64,000 nucleotides of DNA from Acetobacter orientalis (GCF_000963965.1 NZ_BAMX01000002.1:62001-126000), one strand, 5' to 3'. Counted from the first letter of the stretch, positions 27,877-37,394 are shown. Translations and numbers: made by a program. Notes: a model not told the origin generated them from the letters alone.

Positions 27877-28431
27877 ATGAATCTTGTTGTCGGCATTACC
27901 CCCTCGGAAAGCCTGCGCGTGGCCCTGTTAGACTTACAGAGCCAGTTCTGGACAAGCGATTGGGACCCCTACTCTTACCTGATGCTGCCACTGTGCAGCT
28001 TGGGTGAGGTAACACACCCCCTTGTGCTGGAAGAACTCGACCACGCTCTTATGGCGTTACGCACCCCACACCCCATTACACTGGAGCCTGTGGGTTTTGA
28101 TGTGTTCACGCGCCGTGACCGAATCACGCTGGAACTCAAATTTCAGGCACCCGCGCTGGATCACCTTTCCGTGAAAATAGGAACGATCGCCAAACGAGCA
28201 GGCGTGAAGAAACCGCAAGTTCGCGCACCACTTACGCTGCCACTTGCCACCATCACGACAGTCGCCCCAGACGATGTAAGCGCATGGCTACAATTGCACC
28301 CAGCTACAGCTTTCGAACCCGAAGTGATTTCGGAAATTACCCTTTTCAGAACTTGGAAAAATTCTGAAACAACTTTTTTTATACCTGAAACAGACTATCT
28401 CCTCACGGAGTATTCTTTACCAATATCATAA
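27877..28431 (+). CDS. Degenerate 2H-phosphoesterase-like protein (2'-5' RNA ligase fold)
   Basis: A 184-residue protein that looks like the LigT/2'-5' RNA ligase fold: a LPLCSLGEV segment near 44-52 aligns with the usual HxTLxFLGEV block, and RAPLTLPL near 118-125 aligns with the second RxHxTLxR block. Counting back from LGE, the first histidine is replaced by Met and its Thr by Pro; in the second motif His is replaced by Pro while Thr stays. Both catalytic histidines therefore seem lost, so phosphoesterase or ligase activity is unlikely. AAGAG lies before the chosen ATG; an upstream ATG at 27730 would add 49 unrelated residues. adhA follows after 225 bases. Confidence 0.6.
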   Translation: MNLVVGITPSESLRVALLDLQSQFWTSDWDPYSYLMLPLCSLGEVTHPLVLEELDHALMALRTPHPITLEPVGFDVFTRRDRITLELKFQAPALDHLSVKIGTIAKRAGVKKPQVRAPLTLPLATITTVAPDDVSAWLQLHPATAFEPEVISEITLFRTWKNSETTFFIPETDYLLTEYSLPIS

Positions 28432-28656
28432 TTGTTATAACACTGGTAACGGACAGGCATATTTGCCCCCATTAGGCCGCAACATGCCCCTTACCTATGC
28501 GCAAGCTGTCTCAAAAACGCGACAAGTATGGAGGCAGCCATTCCCTAGGCGTGATTGACAGGCGCAGGGCGCGTTGGCTGAGTATTTCCTAAACCGGCTA
28601 CTCCGGCTTTTATTGTCTTTTTTCCTCACCTTAATACCAGTCGAGGACACTAACCC

Positions 28657-30885
28657 ATGACCCGCCCCGCCTCCACCAAGAGACGTTCGCTGCTAGGAAT
28701 TCTCGCGGCTGGAACGATTTGCTCTGCCTTCCTGCCTTTGGCAGCTCTCCCCGCCCATGCTGATGGGCTGGGTGATACCGGGCAAGCGATCATTCACGCT
28801 GACGACCACCCAGAAAACTGGATGAGCTACGGCCGTACCTATACCGAACAGCGCTACAGCCCGTTGGAAGATATTAACAAATCCAACGTCGGCAATCTCA
28901 AGCTGGCTTGGTATTTCGACCTCGACACCAACCGCGGCCAAGAAGGCACGCCTTTGGTGGTTGATGGGGTGATGTACGCCACTACCAACTGGTCCAAAAT
29001 GAAAGCGCTGGACGCAGCAACCGGTAAACTGCTGTGGCAGTACGACCCCCGCGTACCAGGCAATATTGCTGATAAAGGCTGCTGTGACACGGTAAACCGT
29101 GGCGCAGGCTACTGGAACGGCAAAGTTTTCTTTGGCACTTTTGATGGCCGCCTTGTAGCGCTAGACGCCAAGACCGGCAAAAAAGTGTGGGAAAAGAACA
29201 CTATCCCCAAAGAAGCCTCTCTTGGCCAGCAGCGCTCTTACACGGTTGACGGCGCAGTACGCGTTGTTAAGGGCCTTGTGCTTATCGGCAACGGTGGGTC
29301 TGAATTTGGTGCCCGTGGCTTTGTTTCCGCATACGATGCAGAAACAGGCGCCCTGAAATGGCGCTTCTACACAGTGCCTAACAACAAGAACCAGCCTGAC
29401 CACGCTGCATCAGACGAAGCGCTGATGAAAAAGGCCTATAAAACATGGAGCCCCACCGGCGCATGGACGCAGCAAGGCGGCGGCGGCACGGTTTGGGATT
29501 CTATCGCCTACGACCCCGTAGCAGACCTTGTTTACCTTGCAGTTGGTAACGGTTCACCCTGGAACTACAAATACCGCTCTGACGGTATTGGCGATAACCT
29601 CTTCCTTGGTAGCATTGTAGCCGTTAAGCCGGAAACCGGCGAATATGTGTGGCACTTCCAAGAAACCCCAATGGACCAGTGGGACTACACATCGGTTCAG
29701 CAGATCATGACGCTGGATATGCCAATCAATGGCGAAACCCGCCGCGTGATTGTGCATGCGCCTAAAAATGGTTTCTTCTACATTCTGGACGCCAAAACGG
29801 GTGAATTCCTGTCTGGCAAAAACTACGTGTACCAGAACTGGGCACAGGGTCTTGACCCCGTAACCGGCCGCCCAATTTACAACCCAGACGCTCTTTACAC
29901 ACTGAACGGTAAAGAATGGTACGGCATTCCGGGTGACCTTGGTGGCCATAACTTTGCTGCCATGGCTTACAGCCCCAAAACCGGTCTGGTTTACATTCCG
30001 GCCCAGCAGGTGCCCTTCCTGTATAAAAATCAGGTTGGTGGCTTTAAAGCCCACCCAGATTCTTGGAACCTTGGTCTGGACATGAACAAGGCTGGCTTGC
30101 CTGACACCCCAGAAGCCCGCACTGCTTTCATGAAAGACCTTAAAGGCTGGATCGTGGCTTGGGACCCCAAGACACAAAAAGCTGCGTGGACTGTTGACCA
30201 CAAAGGCCCCTGGAACGGTGGTATTCTGGCAACCGGCGGCGACCTCCTCTTCCAAGGTCTGGCCAATGGGGAATTCCATGCCTATGACGCCACAAATGGT
30301 GCAGACCTGTACCACTTTGATGCGCAGAGCGGCATTATTGCACCGCCCATTACCTATAAAGCGCACGGCAAACAGTATGTGGCTGTAGAAGTGGGTTGGG
30401 GCGGTATTTATCCGTTCTTCTTGGGTGGTCTGGCCCGTACATCTGGCTGGACAGTCAACCACTCCCGCGTTGTTGCCTTCTCGCTTGATGGGAAAGCCGA
30501 ACTGCCTCCGCAGAACGACAAAGGCTTCCTGCCTGTAAAACCCCCAGCACAGTACGACACGAAAGTAACCGATAACGGCTATTTCTTGTTCCAGACCTAT
30601 TGCGCTGCCTGCCACGGCGACAACGCAGAAGGCGCTGGCGTGCTGCCAGACCTGCGCTGGTCTGGCTCTATCCGCCACCAAGACGCGTTCTATAACGTAG
30701 TGGGTCGCGGTGCGCTGACGGCCTACGGCATGGATCGCTTTGACACCAGCATGAAGCCTGACGAAATCGAAAGCATCCGTCAGTTCATCATCAAGCGTGC
30801 CAACGATACATACCAGCGTGAAGTCGATGCTCGTAAGAATGACAAGGGCATCCCTGAAAACGCTACCCTCGGCATTGCGCCGTAA
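28657..30885 (+). CDS. adhA: PQQ-dependent alcohol dehydrogenase, subunit I (quinohaemoprotein)
   Basis: A 742-residue periplasmic subunit that oxidises ethanol to acetaldehyde, the first step of acetic fermentation. The signal peptide ends with AHA at 33-35 and has an RR pair at 9-10. The eight-bladed PQQ propeller has the adjacent cysteines Cys142-Cys143 (DKGCCDTVNRG) that form the vicinal disulfide over PQQ. A C-terminal cytochrome c domain carries CAACH at 649-653. GAGGA lies 9 bases before the ATG. adhB follows after 56 bases; the small subunit III gene is not here, as is usual in Acetobacter where it is encoded elsewhere. Confidence 0.97.
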   Translation: MTRPASTKRRSLLGILAAGTICSAFLPLAALPAHADGLGDTGQAIIHADDHPENWMSYGRTYTEQRYSPLEDINKSNVGNLKLAWYFDLDTNRGQEGTPLVVDGVMYATTNWSKMKALDAATGKLLWQYDPRVPGNIADKGCCDTVNRGAGYWNGKVFFGTFDGRLVALDAKTGKKVWEKNTIPKEASLGQQRSYTVDGAVRVVKGLVLIGNGGSEFGARGFVSAYDAETGALKWRFYTVPNNKNQPDHAASDEALMKKAYKTWSPTGAWTQQGGGGTVWDSIAYDPVADLVYLAVGNGSPWNYKYRSDGIGDNLFLGSIVAVKPETGEYVWHFQETPMDQWDYTSVQQIMTLDMPINGETRRVIVHAPKNGFFYILDAKTGEFLSGKNYVYQNWAQGLDPVTGRPIYNPDALYTLNGKEWYGIPGDLGGHNFAAMAYSPKTGLVYIPAQQVPFLYKNQVGGFKAHPDSWNLGLDMNKAGLPDTPEARTAFMKDLKGWIVAWDPKTQKAAWTVDHKGPWNGGILATGGDLLFQGLANGEFHAYDATNGADLYHFDAQSGIIAPPITYKAHGKQYVAVEVGWGGIYPFFLGGLARTSGWTVNHSRVVAFSLDGKAELPPQNDKGFLPVKPPAQYDTKVTDNGYFLFQTYCAACHGDNAEGAGVLPDLRWSGSIRHQDAFYNVVGRGALTAYGMDRFDTSMKPDEIESIRQFIIKRANDTYQREVDARKNDKGIPENATLGIAP

Positions 30886-30941
30886 GGGGCTGGCACAGTC
30901 ACGACGTCATTCGGCACACAAGCGACATAGTGGTAAAAACG

Positions 30942-32354
30942 ATGATCAAAGGACTTAAAGCCGCTCTGGGAGCGGTCACCGTCGGGCTTCTGGCAGGCAC
31001 CTCACTGGCACATGCTCAGAGCGCAGACGATGAACTGGTCAAAAAAGGCGCGTATGTTGCGCGCCTGGGTGACTGCGTAGCCTGCCATACGGCACTGCAC
31101 GGTCAGGTGTATGCGGGCGGTCTGTCTATTCAGACCCCCATCGGCACCATTTACTCAACCAACATTACACCAGACCCCACCCACGGGATTGGCACCTACA
31201 CGCTGCAAGAGTTTGATGCAGCCGTGCGCCACGGTGTACGCAAAGACGGCAGCACGCTGTACCCAGCCATGCCTTACCCGTCTTTTGCCCGTATGTCTGA
31301 TGAAGACATTAAGGCGCTGTACGCCTACTTCATGCATGGCGTGAAGCCGGTCGCGCAGCCTAACAAAGCTGTCGATATTTCTTGGCCGCTGTCTATGCGT
31401 TGGCCGCTGGCACTTTGGCGCTCTGTTTTTGCACCAACCCCCAAAGCCTACACACCGGCTCCGGGCACGGATGCAGACATTGCCCGTGGTGAATACCTGG
31501 TAACAGGCGCAGGCCATTGCGGCGCGTGCCATACACCACGCGGCTTTGGCATGCAGGAAAAAGCACTTGATGCCTCTGGCGGTGCAGACTTCCTTGCTGG
31601 CGGCGCACCTATTGATAACTGGATTGCCCCAAGCCTGCGCAACGACCCAGTTCTGGGTATTGGCCGCTGGTCTGAAGACGACCTGTACCAGTTCCTGAAA
31701 TCTGGCCGTATCGACCATTCTGCCGTGTTTGGTGGCATGGCTGACGTGGTGGGCTGGAGCACGCAGTACTTTACTGATGCCGACCTGCACGCCATGGCAA
31801 AATACCTCAAGTCTCTGCCACCGGTACCCCCGGCCCGTGGTGACTACACGTATGATGCCTCTACCGCACAAGCTCTGGACTCTGGCAACACCTCAGCACC
31901 TGGTGCCAGCGTGTATGTTGACCAGTGCGCTATCTGCCACCGTAACGATGGCGGCGGTGTAGGCCGTATGTTCCCACCGCTGGCAGGCAACCCAGTTGTT
32001 GTGTCTGAAGACCCAACCTCTGTGGCCCATATCATTGTTGATGGTGCGGTTCTGCCACCAACAAACTGGGCACCGTCTGCTGTGGCAATGCCAGGTTACA
32101 AACATCACCTGTCTGACCAGCAGATTGCAGATGTGGTTAACTTCATCCGTACCTCTTGGGGTAACAAAGCACCGGCTAACGTAACAGCCTCTGATATTCA
32201 GAAGCTGCGCGTTGACCATGCGCCTATCTCTGCCTCTTCTTGGGGCTTTGGTGGCAGCGACACCGCAACCTGGGGTGTGTTCCATCCGCAGCCTTACGGC
32301 TCTGGCTGGACATTTGCACCACAGACCCACACCGGTGAAGACGCCGCACAATAA
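30942..32354 (+). CDS. adhB: Alcohol dehydrogenase cytochrome c subunit II
   Basis: A 470-residue triple-haem cytochrome c that takes electrons from AdhA and reduces ubiquinone at the membrane surface. Haem sites are CVACH (45-49), CGACH (193-197) and CAICH (329-333). The signal peptide ends with AHA at 23-25. I chose the ATG at 30942; a GTG at 30930 in the same frame would add four residues, and neither has a strong ribosome-binding site. It is co-transcribed with adhA and followed by two hairpins. Confidence 0.96.
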   Translation: MIKGLKAALGAVTVGLLAGTSLAHAQSADDELVKKGAYVARLGDCVACHTALHGQVYAGGLSIQTPIGTIYSTNITPDPTHGIGTYTLQEFDAAVRHGVRKDGSTLYPAMPYPSFARMSDEDIKALYAYFMHGVKPVAQPNKAVDISWPLSMRWPLALWRSVFAPTPKAYTPAPGTDADIARGEYLVTGAGHCGACHTPRGFGMQEKALDASGGADFLAGGAPIDNWIAPSLRNDPVLGIGRWSEDDLYQFLKSGRIDHSAVFGGMADVVGWSTQYFTDADLHAMAKYLKSLPPVPPARGDYTYDASTAQALDSGNTSAPGASVYVDQCAICHRNDGGGVGRMFPPLAGNPVVVSEDPTSVAHIIVDGAVLPPTNWAPSAVAMPGYKHHLSDQQIADVVNFIRTSWGNKAPANVTASDIQKLRVDHAPISASSWGFGGSDTATWGVFHPQPYGSGWTFAPQTHTGEDAAQ

Positions 32355-32372
32355 GCGCACTTACCACCAGCT

Positions 32373-32440
32373 CTTTCCCCTTGTTTTGAGGGGAAAGACT
32401 GAAAAAGCACCATGGTGGCCTCCATCATGGTGCTTTTTTT
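32373..32440 (+). terminator. Tandem hairpins ending the adhAB operon
   Basis: The first hairpin pairs CTTTCCCCT (32373-32381) with AGGGGAAAG (32389-32397). The second pairs AAAAAGCACCATG (32402-32414) with CATGGTGCTTTTT (32426-32438) and continues into a run of T. The second is a strong intrinsic terminator. Confidence 0.93.
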
Positions 32441-32587
32441 ATGGGCTTTCCTACACCCCCCTTATAAGCAAGCCATGGCCTACCCGGCCCTTGCTGGCCC
32501 GATACGCCATACCCATATGCAATAAGGTAAAATATTAGCCCCGCACCCTTTAGGCTGGAGACACATGTGTTCCAGAGTTTTTAGGCC

Positions 32588-33241
32588 ATGACAGACCTTT
32601 TTAGCCAAGCACGTAAGCAAACCACTGGCACTGGCACTGGCACTGGCACTGGCACTTTAGAACAAGACACCAGAGCTTTTTTGCAAGAGGTAAGAAGCTG
32701 CCAAGCCTGCCGCCATAAGCTCCCCTTTGCGCCACGACCCGTAATCAATTTTGCACCGACAGCCCGCTTAATTATTGCCGGGCAAGCACCGGGTACACGC
32801 GTGCATGAAACGGGTATTCCTTTTAATGATGCCTCGGGCGAACGGCTGCGTGCATGGCTTAATATGGGTAAAGACGTTTTTTACGACACAACAAAAATTG
32901 CCATTATACCCATGGCCTTTTGCTACCCCGGCGTTTTACCAAAAGGGGGCGATAAACCCCCACCACCAGAATGCACAACGCTTTGGCGTGAGCGTTTGTT
33001 AAACCTTTTACCCAATATCCAGCTTACCTTACTGGTGGGGTCATATTCCCAAAACTATGCTTTAGGTAAGGGAAAAGTTTATGAACGCACATTAGATTTT
33101 AGAAAATATCTACCAAATTACTTCCCACTCCCGCACCCTTCATGGCGCACAGGAGCATGGGAACGTAGTACACCCGCATTTACACAAGACGTGTTGCCAG
33201 CCTTACGGGCTGAAGTGCAACAGGCCTTATATGGAAAGTGA
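32588..33241 (+). CDS. Uracil-DNA glycosylase-family protein
   Basis: A 217-residue member of the UDG superfamily, probably removing uracil or a related damaged base from DNA. Motif A-like GQAPG is at 65-69, the HETGIPFNDASGERLR segment follows at 73-88, and HPSW at 183-186 matches the motif B histidine loop. Four cysteines (38, 41, 112, 129) are spaced as expected for a [4Fe-4S] cluster. Residues 12-23 are a Thr-Gly repeat encoded by a hexanucleotide tract. No strong ribosome-binding site precedes the ATG, and a start inside or after the repeat cannot be excluded. The exact UDG subfamily is not certain. Confidence 0.82.
   Translation: MTDLFSQARKQTTGTGTGTGTGTLEQDTRAFLQEVRSCQACRHKLPFAPRPVINFAPTARLIIAGQAPGTRVHETGIPFNDASGERLRAWLNMGKDVFYDTTKIAIIPMAFCYPGVLPKGGDKPPPPECTTLWRERLLNLLPNIQLTLLVGSYSQNYALGKGKVYERTLDFRKYLPNYFPLPHPSWRTGAWERSTPAFTQDVLPALRAEVQQALYGK
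32624..32656 (+). repeat. Hexanucleotide tandem repeat (ACTGGC) x 5.5 inside the UDG-like gene
   Basis: Five full copies and a half copy of ACTGGC lie near the 5' end of the UDG-like gene and encode alternating Thr-Gly. Because the unit is six bases, gain or loss of copies keeps the frame and changes the protein by two residues per unit. No other tract of this kind was noticed in the window. Confidence 0.95.
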
Positions 33242-33419
33242 GTTTTAAAATAAAAATTTTAGGATAATAAAAAATTATAAACTATGCGGCCAAGTGCCTA
33301 TGGGTAAAACCTCTCTTTATAAAAGACCTAAAAACACACAAGGGTGCACATTTCACAGATCAGTTTAATCGAGATAATTCCTTGATACACACTTAATCTA
33401 TAAAAATTAAAAGACCCTC

Positions 33420-34757
33420 TTATTGCTGTACAAAAAGAATACGAAGATCATTCACATTCACCAATGTTGGCCCAGTTATCACGAGATCTCCAATTTCTTT
33501 AAAATAGCTATAGCTATCATGATTTTTTAAGAATATTTCTGCACTAAGCGTGCGTTCTTTAGCCCGCACAAGTGTATCTGGGGTTACAATGGCACCGGCG
33601 GCATCTTCTGTGCCATCAATGCCATCACTATCTCCTGCAAGGGCCCATATTCCTGCCTCACCTTGTAACGTTTGTGCACAAGACAATAAAAATTCTGTAT
33701 TACGCCCCCCTCGGCCTGCATTTTCACCCTTACGAATTGTTACTGTGGCCTCTCCACCACTTAACAACACGGCAGGGCCTTTAACTGGCACGTTATGGCG
33801 TTTAGCAGAGTGTGCAATACCGCTTAGAGCCACCCCGACAGACCGGCTTTCGCCCTCAAGGGCATCACCTAAAATAAGGGGAGTAACCCCATAGTAGGCT
33901 GCACACGTTGCAATAGCCTGTAACGCCATAAAAGGGGTTGCAATCATATGCAGGCTGTTTTCAGGGTTTATTTTTTCTTCCTTAGTTTCTGTCTCCTTGT
34001 TGTGTTGCTTTAGAAAATTATAAGCGCTTTCTGGTAATGTAATGTCGTATTTTTCAACAATGCGTAGTGCATCTTGCGCTGTTGTAGGAGAGACCACCGT
34101 AGGGCCGCTGGCAATAACGGCAGGGTCATCGCCCGGTACATCACTCATAACAAACGTTGCTACACGCGCAGGGTAAGCCGCTTGTGCCAAACGCCCCCCT
34201 TTAATGGCAGAAAGGTGCCTGCGCACGGTGTTCATTTCTGTAATGGTGGCACCTGAATGTAAAAGGTCTTTGCCTATTTGGCTTTTTTCTTCCAGCGTCA
34301 TGCCATCTACTGGTAACGCTAAAAGAGAAGAGCCACCGCCAGAAATAAGAGCTACCACCAAGTCATCTGGCCCTAGGCCTTCAACGGCTTTAAGCAGAGC
34401 ACGGCCTGCCTGCGCACTACGCGCATCTGGCACGGGGTGAGAGGCTTCTAGTATTGTTATGTGTTGTGTTGGCACAGCATGCCCGTCTCGGGTTACCACA
34501 ACGCCTTCTAGCGGCACATCTGGCCATGCAGCCTCGAGCGCTGCGGCCATAGCAGCAGATGCCTTACCCGCCCCCACAACAATACACCGGCCTTTAGGCT
34601 TAACAGGCAAATACTGTGCCAAAACCTGTGCAGGCTGTGCACTGGCCACCCCTTCGTTAAACAAATGCCGGAGAAAAGCCCTTACCTGCTGGTCTGACCA
34701 TGCTTGGGGGGCTGTACCCGCAAAAAGAGCTGTTAGGGACTGGTGTGTAGCAGACAT
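33420..34757 (-). CDS. Glycerate 2-kinase (DUF4147/MOFRL family)
   Basis: A 445-residue enzyme of the glycerate kinase family (also annotated as hydroxypyruvate reductase TtuD) that makes 2-phosphoglycerate from glycerate and ATP. The N-terminal DUF4147 domain has GAGKASAAMA near 62-71 and ISGGGSSLLALP near 138-149; the C-terminal MOFRL domain has LLSGGEATVT, GRGGRNTEF and LAGDSDGIDGTEDAAGA near 380-396. No glyoxylate or tartrate genes are adjacent. Flanking regions on both sides are AT-rich and gene-free. Confidence 0.9.
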   Translation of the reverse strand: MSATHQSLTALFAGTAPQAWSDQQVRAFLRHLFNEGVASAQPAQVLAQYLPVKPKGRCIVVGAGKASAAMAAALEAAWPDVPLEGVVVTRDGHAVPTQHITILEASHPVPDARSAQAGRALLKAVEGLGPDDLVVALISGGGSSLLALPVDGMTLEEKSQIGKDLLHSGATITEMNTVRRHLSAIKGGRLAQAAYPARVATFVMSDVPGDDPAVIASGPTVVSPTTAQDALRIVEKYDITLPESAYNFLKQHNKETETKEEKINPENSLHMIATPFMALQAIATCAAYYGVTPLILGDALEGESRSVGVALSGIAHSAKRHNVPVKGPAVLLSGGEATVTIRKGENAGRGGRNTEFLLSCAQTLQGEAGIWALAGDSDGIDGTEDAAGAIVTPDTLVRAKERTLSAEIFLKNHDSYSYFKEIGDLVITGPTLVNVNDLRILFVQQ

Positions 34758-35360
34758 AAGGCAGCACTCTTGTTATTTTTAAAAGCAGCCTTTTAGCTTT
34801 GCATAAATAATGCTGATTTGTCTTTACAAAGAGTTTTGAACAGCATGAATTTTTTATAAGGCAACCTTAGCAGAGTGTTGCAGAAAACCGCTTAAGCAGT
34901 TTGAAACGCAGCTTACATGTAAAGGAATTGTCTTCTTGGCCTAATGGAAGAGTATTTTGGTTACTAAGCCCCAACCCTGTCACGAACACTACAACAATCG
35001 CGGTTTCTATATTTTGGACTAATCTTTAGAAATATCTCATGCTGCATCTGTCTGCATGTCTGTAAAATATCACTTATAAGAAAGAATATTTTACGAAAGC
35101 AGTACAGACGCCAACATTCATAAACTGTATTACTGAGAAAATAGACCTAGAAGCCACCTCAAAATATCAAAAATGAGGGCTGTCTACGTATTTTGTAATT
35201 CACTACGCAGCTTTTAGCCACGATGTTGCTGTATTGGGGGCAGAAATAGTGCTTGCAGACCCAAGCCAGCGTATTAGACCGTACCCAAGAGGCTTTTAAA
35301 ACAGCCTCTTGGGTAGGCATAAAAGACTCACCCTAATTCAACAGGCTGTTTATCAATTTT
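34758..35360. other. AT-rich stretch without an intact gene
   Basis: About 600 bases between the glycerate kinase start and the nadC stop. I see no intact gene and no tRNA. On the plus strand an open frame without a start codon runs from 35177 to a TAA at 35297-35299 (40 codons, ending ADPSQRIRPYPRGF) and reads like a protein remnant, but I cannot name it. A strong hairpin follows it. The segment at 34930-34975 is superficially tRNA-like but lacks a T-arm. Confidence 0.5.
35283..35314. terminator. 12-bp perfect hairpin without U-run downstream of nadC
   Basis: ACCCAAGAGGCT (35283-35294) pairs perfectly with AGCCTCTTGGGT (35303-35314) around an 8-base loop. It sits 47 bases after the nadC stop and also overlaps the stop of the 40-codon remnant. 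No U-run follows on either strand, so it is at best a weak intrinsic terminator or an RNA-stabilising hairpin. Confidence 0.5.
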
Positions 35361-36218
35361 TTAAAGTGCTTTCTCAAAGTCCAAACCAAAATCAAGTGCT
35401 TTTACAGAGTGGGTTAACCACCCCAAAGAAAGCAAATCAACCCCGGTTTGGGCAATAGCCGGAGCCGTTTGGGGGGTAATACCGCCCGAAGCCTCGGTAA
35501 GCATTTTGCCTTGTACCATAGCAACACACTGCCGCAGGGTTTGGGGGGGCATATTGTCGAGCAGCACTGCATCAACCCCATTAACACTTAACAGTTCTTG
35601 CAATTGCTCTGGGGTATCAACCTCTACTTCTATTTTGGTCATATGCCCGGCATAGGCCCGGGCACGCTCTACGGCATTTTGAATACTACCAGCCAAGGCA
35701 ATATGGTTGTCTTTAATAAGAATAGCATCATCTAGCCCCATTCTATGGCTAATTCCGCCACCCGCCCTTACGGCGTATTTTTGAATGGCCCTAAAACCGG
35801 GTAATGTTTTGCGCGTACAACAAATTTGCGCCTTAGTGCCGTGCACACTCCGTACAATTTCTGCTGTAGCTGTCGCAATACCGCTTAAATGCGACACAAA
35901 ATTTAAGCCGACACGCTCCCCCGTAAGGACAGAGCGGGCAGAACCTTCTACAACTGCCACAACATCTTGCGGGGCAATACTGGCCCCCTCTGCTGCACAT
36001 CTTTCAAACCGCAAGCTTGGGTCTATTAAATGAAAAGACAGTCTTACAAGGTCTAGCCCGGCCAGTACCCCAGCCACACGGCTACGCACCACAACCCGCA
36101 CTTTATCGTCCGGGCCTATAAGGGCATTGGTGGTAACATCTGCCCCGCGCCCAAGGTCTTCTAACAAGCCTGCCCGCACAAGTGGCTCAAGCATTATATC
36201 AGGCAAAGAAGCCAGCAT
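35361..36218 (-). CDS. nadC: Nicotinate-nucleotide pyrophosphorylase (quinolinate phosphoribosyltransferase)
   Basis: A 285-residue enzyme that converts quinolinate and PRPP to nicotinate mononucleotide in NAD synthesis. EDLGRGADVTTNALI at about 19-33, CTRKTLPGFRAIQKYAV, GGGISHRMGLDDAILIKDNH and the C-terminal EASGGI segment are diagnostic. The start at 36218 (MLASLPDIMLEP) has AGGAG 8 bases upstream; an earlier start at 36299 would run into the nadA coding region. It follows nadA by 22 bases, but no nadB is present. Confidence 0.94.
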   Translation of the reverse strand: MLASLPDIMLEPLVRAGLLEDLGRGADVTTNALIGPDDKVRVVVRSRVAGVLAGLDLVRLSFHLIDPSLRFERCAAEGASIAPQDVVAVVEGSARSVLTGERVGLNFVSHLSGIATATAEIVRSVHGTKAQICCTRKTLPGFRAIQKYAVRAGGGISHRMGLDDAILIKDNHIALAGSIQNAVERARAYAGHMTKIEVEVDTPEQLQELLSVNGVDAVLLDNMPPQTLRQCVAMVQGKMLTEASGGITPQTAPAIAQTGVDLLSLGWLTHSVKALDFGLDFEKAL

Positions 36219-36240
36219 GCTATAAACTCCTAAAAACCCG

Positions 36241-37233
36241 TTAAACAGCCAGCATGCGTTCAATAGCAAGGCGTGCACGGTCTGCCACGGCAGCATCAAC
36301 CTCTACCTTACCAGAAAGCTGTTCTAGCGTTTGCCTAATAGCCGGCAGGGTAATACGCTTCATGTGGGGGCACAGGTTACACGGGCGCACAAATTCAACC
36401 TCGGGGTGGTCTGCTGCTAGGTTGTCGCTCATGGAGCACTCGGTAACAAGCAACACCCGTGCCGCCTTACCAGAGGCCACATAGTCTGACATACCGGCAG
36501 TAGAGCCTGCAAAGTCTGCCTCAGCCACAACGTCTGGCGGGCATTCAGGGTGGGCCAGAACCACAAGGTCTGGAAAAGCCTTACGCCACTCACGTATTTC
36601 TTGCGGGGTAAAGCGCTCATGCACCTCGCAATGGCCTTTCCATGTAATCATTTTAACACCCGTTTCATTGGCCACATTCTGAGCCAGAAATTCGTCGGGT
36701 ATCATAATCACTTCATCTACCTTCAGGCTTTCAATAACCTGCTTGGCATTGCCTGACGTACAGCACACATCGCTCTCGGCTTTTACATCAGCCGATGTAT
36801 TAACGTACGTTACCACCGGCACACCGGGGTATTTTTGGCGCATAAGCCGTACGTCGGCTGCCGTAATAGACTCCGCCAAAGAACACCCGGCCTCCTGCGA
36901 GGGGAGCAGAACCGTTTTGGACGGGTTCAGTAACTTTGCGGTTTCAGCCATAAACTCTACGCCGGCCATAACCATAATATCGGCCTCAACCTCTTGCGCT
37001 TTGCGTGCAAGAGCCAAAGAGTCTCCGGTAATGTCTGCCACACAATGGAAAATTTCTGGCGTTTGGTAGTTATGCGCCAAAATAACAGCGTTATGTTTTT
37101 CCTTTAGCTCAAGAATGGCAGCAATATCGTCTACAAAGGTAGCCCACTCCATAGCGGGCACCACATGTTTTACACGGTCATACAGAGCGTTGGCCTGTGC
37201 GCGGTAAGGAGACACCTGAGAAACCTGGCTCAT
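36241..37233 (-). CDS. nadA: Quinolinate synthase
   Basis: A 330-residue [4Fe-4S] enzyme that condenses iminoaspartate with dihydroxyacetone phosphate to give quinolinate. HNYQTPEIF near 54-62, [12 protein letters not shown] with Cys117, GHCEVHERF and [12 protein letters not shown] provide the cluster and active-site residues. The ATG at 37233 is preferred over an upstream TTG at 37269. It forms a two-gene unit with nadC; the iminoaspartate source (NadB or an aspartate dehydrogenase) is not encoded at this locus. Confidence 0.94.
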   Translation of the reverse strand: MSQVSQVSPYRAQANALYDRVKHVVPAMEWATFVDDIAAILELKEKHNAVILAHNYQTPEIFHCVADITGDSLALARKAQEVEADIMVMAGVEFMAETAKLLNPSKTVLLPSQEAGCSLAESITAADVRLMRQKYPGVPVVTYVNTSADVKAESDVCCTSGNAKQVIESLKVDEVIMIPDEFLAQNVANETGVKMITWKGHCEVHERFTPQEIREWRKAFPDLVVLAHPECPPDVVAEADFAGSTAGMSDYVASGKAARVLLVTECSMSDNLAADHPEVEFVRPCNLCPHMKRITLPAIRQTLEQLSGKVEVDAAVADRARLAIERMLAV

Positions 37234-37394
37234 AAGCTTTTTTTTCCAGCCATATCGGTCAAAGTCCAAGAAAGTTTTATTACGGCACCATGACAGCAGA
37301 CACCACCTTACAAACCCTAAATGGTGAGATTTTAATTAGGGGGTGAAAAACACGCCACCCAAAAATAAAATTAACGCATTGATATATATAATTT

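Noticed and set aside
29554-30681. 375-codon open frame antisense to adhA
   Set aside because: It is contained within the well-supported adhA gene and shows no motif or plausible start context.
32588-32656. Repeat tract as a CRISPR or origin iteron
   Set aside because: The unit is only six bases, without spacers or flanking origin features, and lies within a coding frame.
34930-35005. tRNA-like segment
   Set aside because: A D-arm-like GGCCTAATGGAAGAG is present, but there is no TTCGA T-loop, no matching acceptor stem and no convincing anticodon arm.
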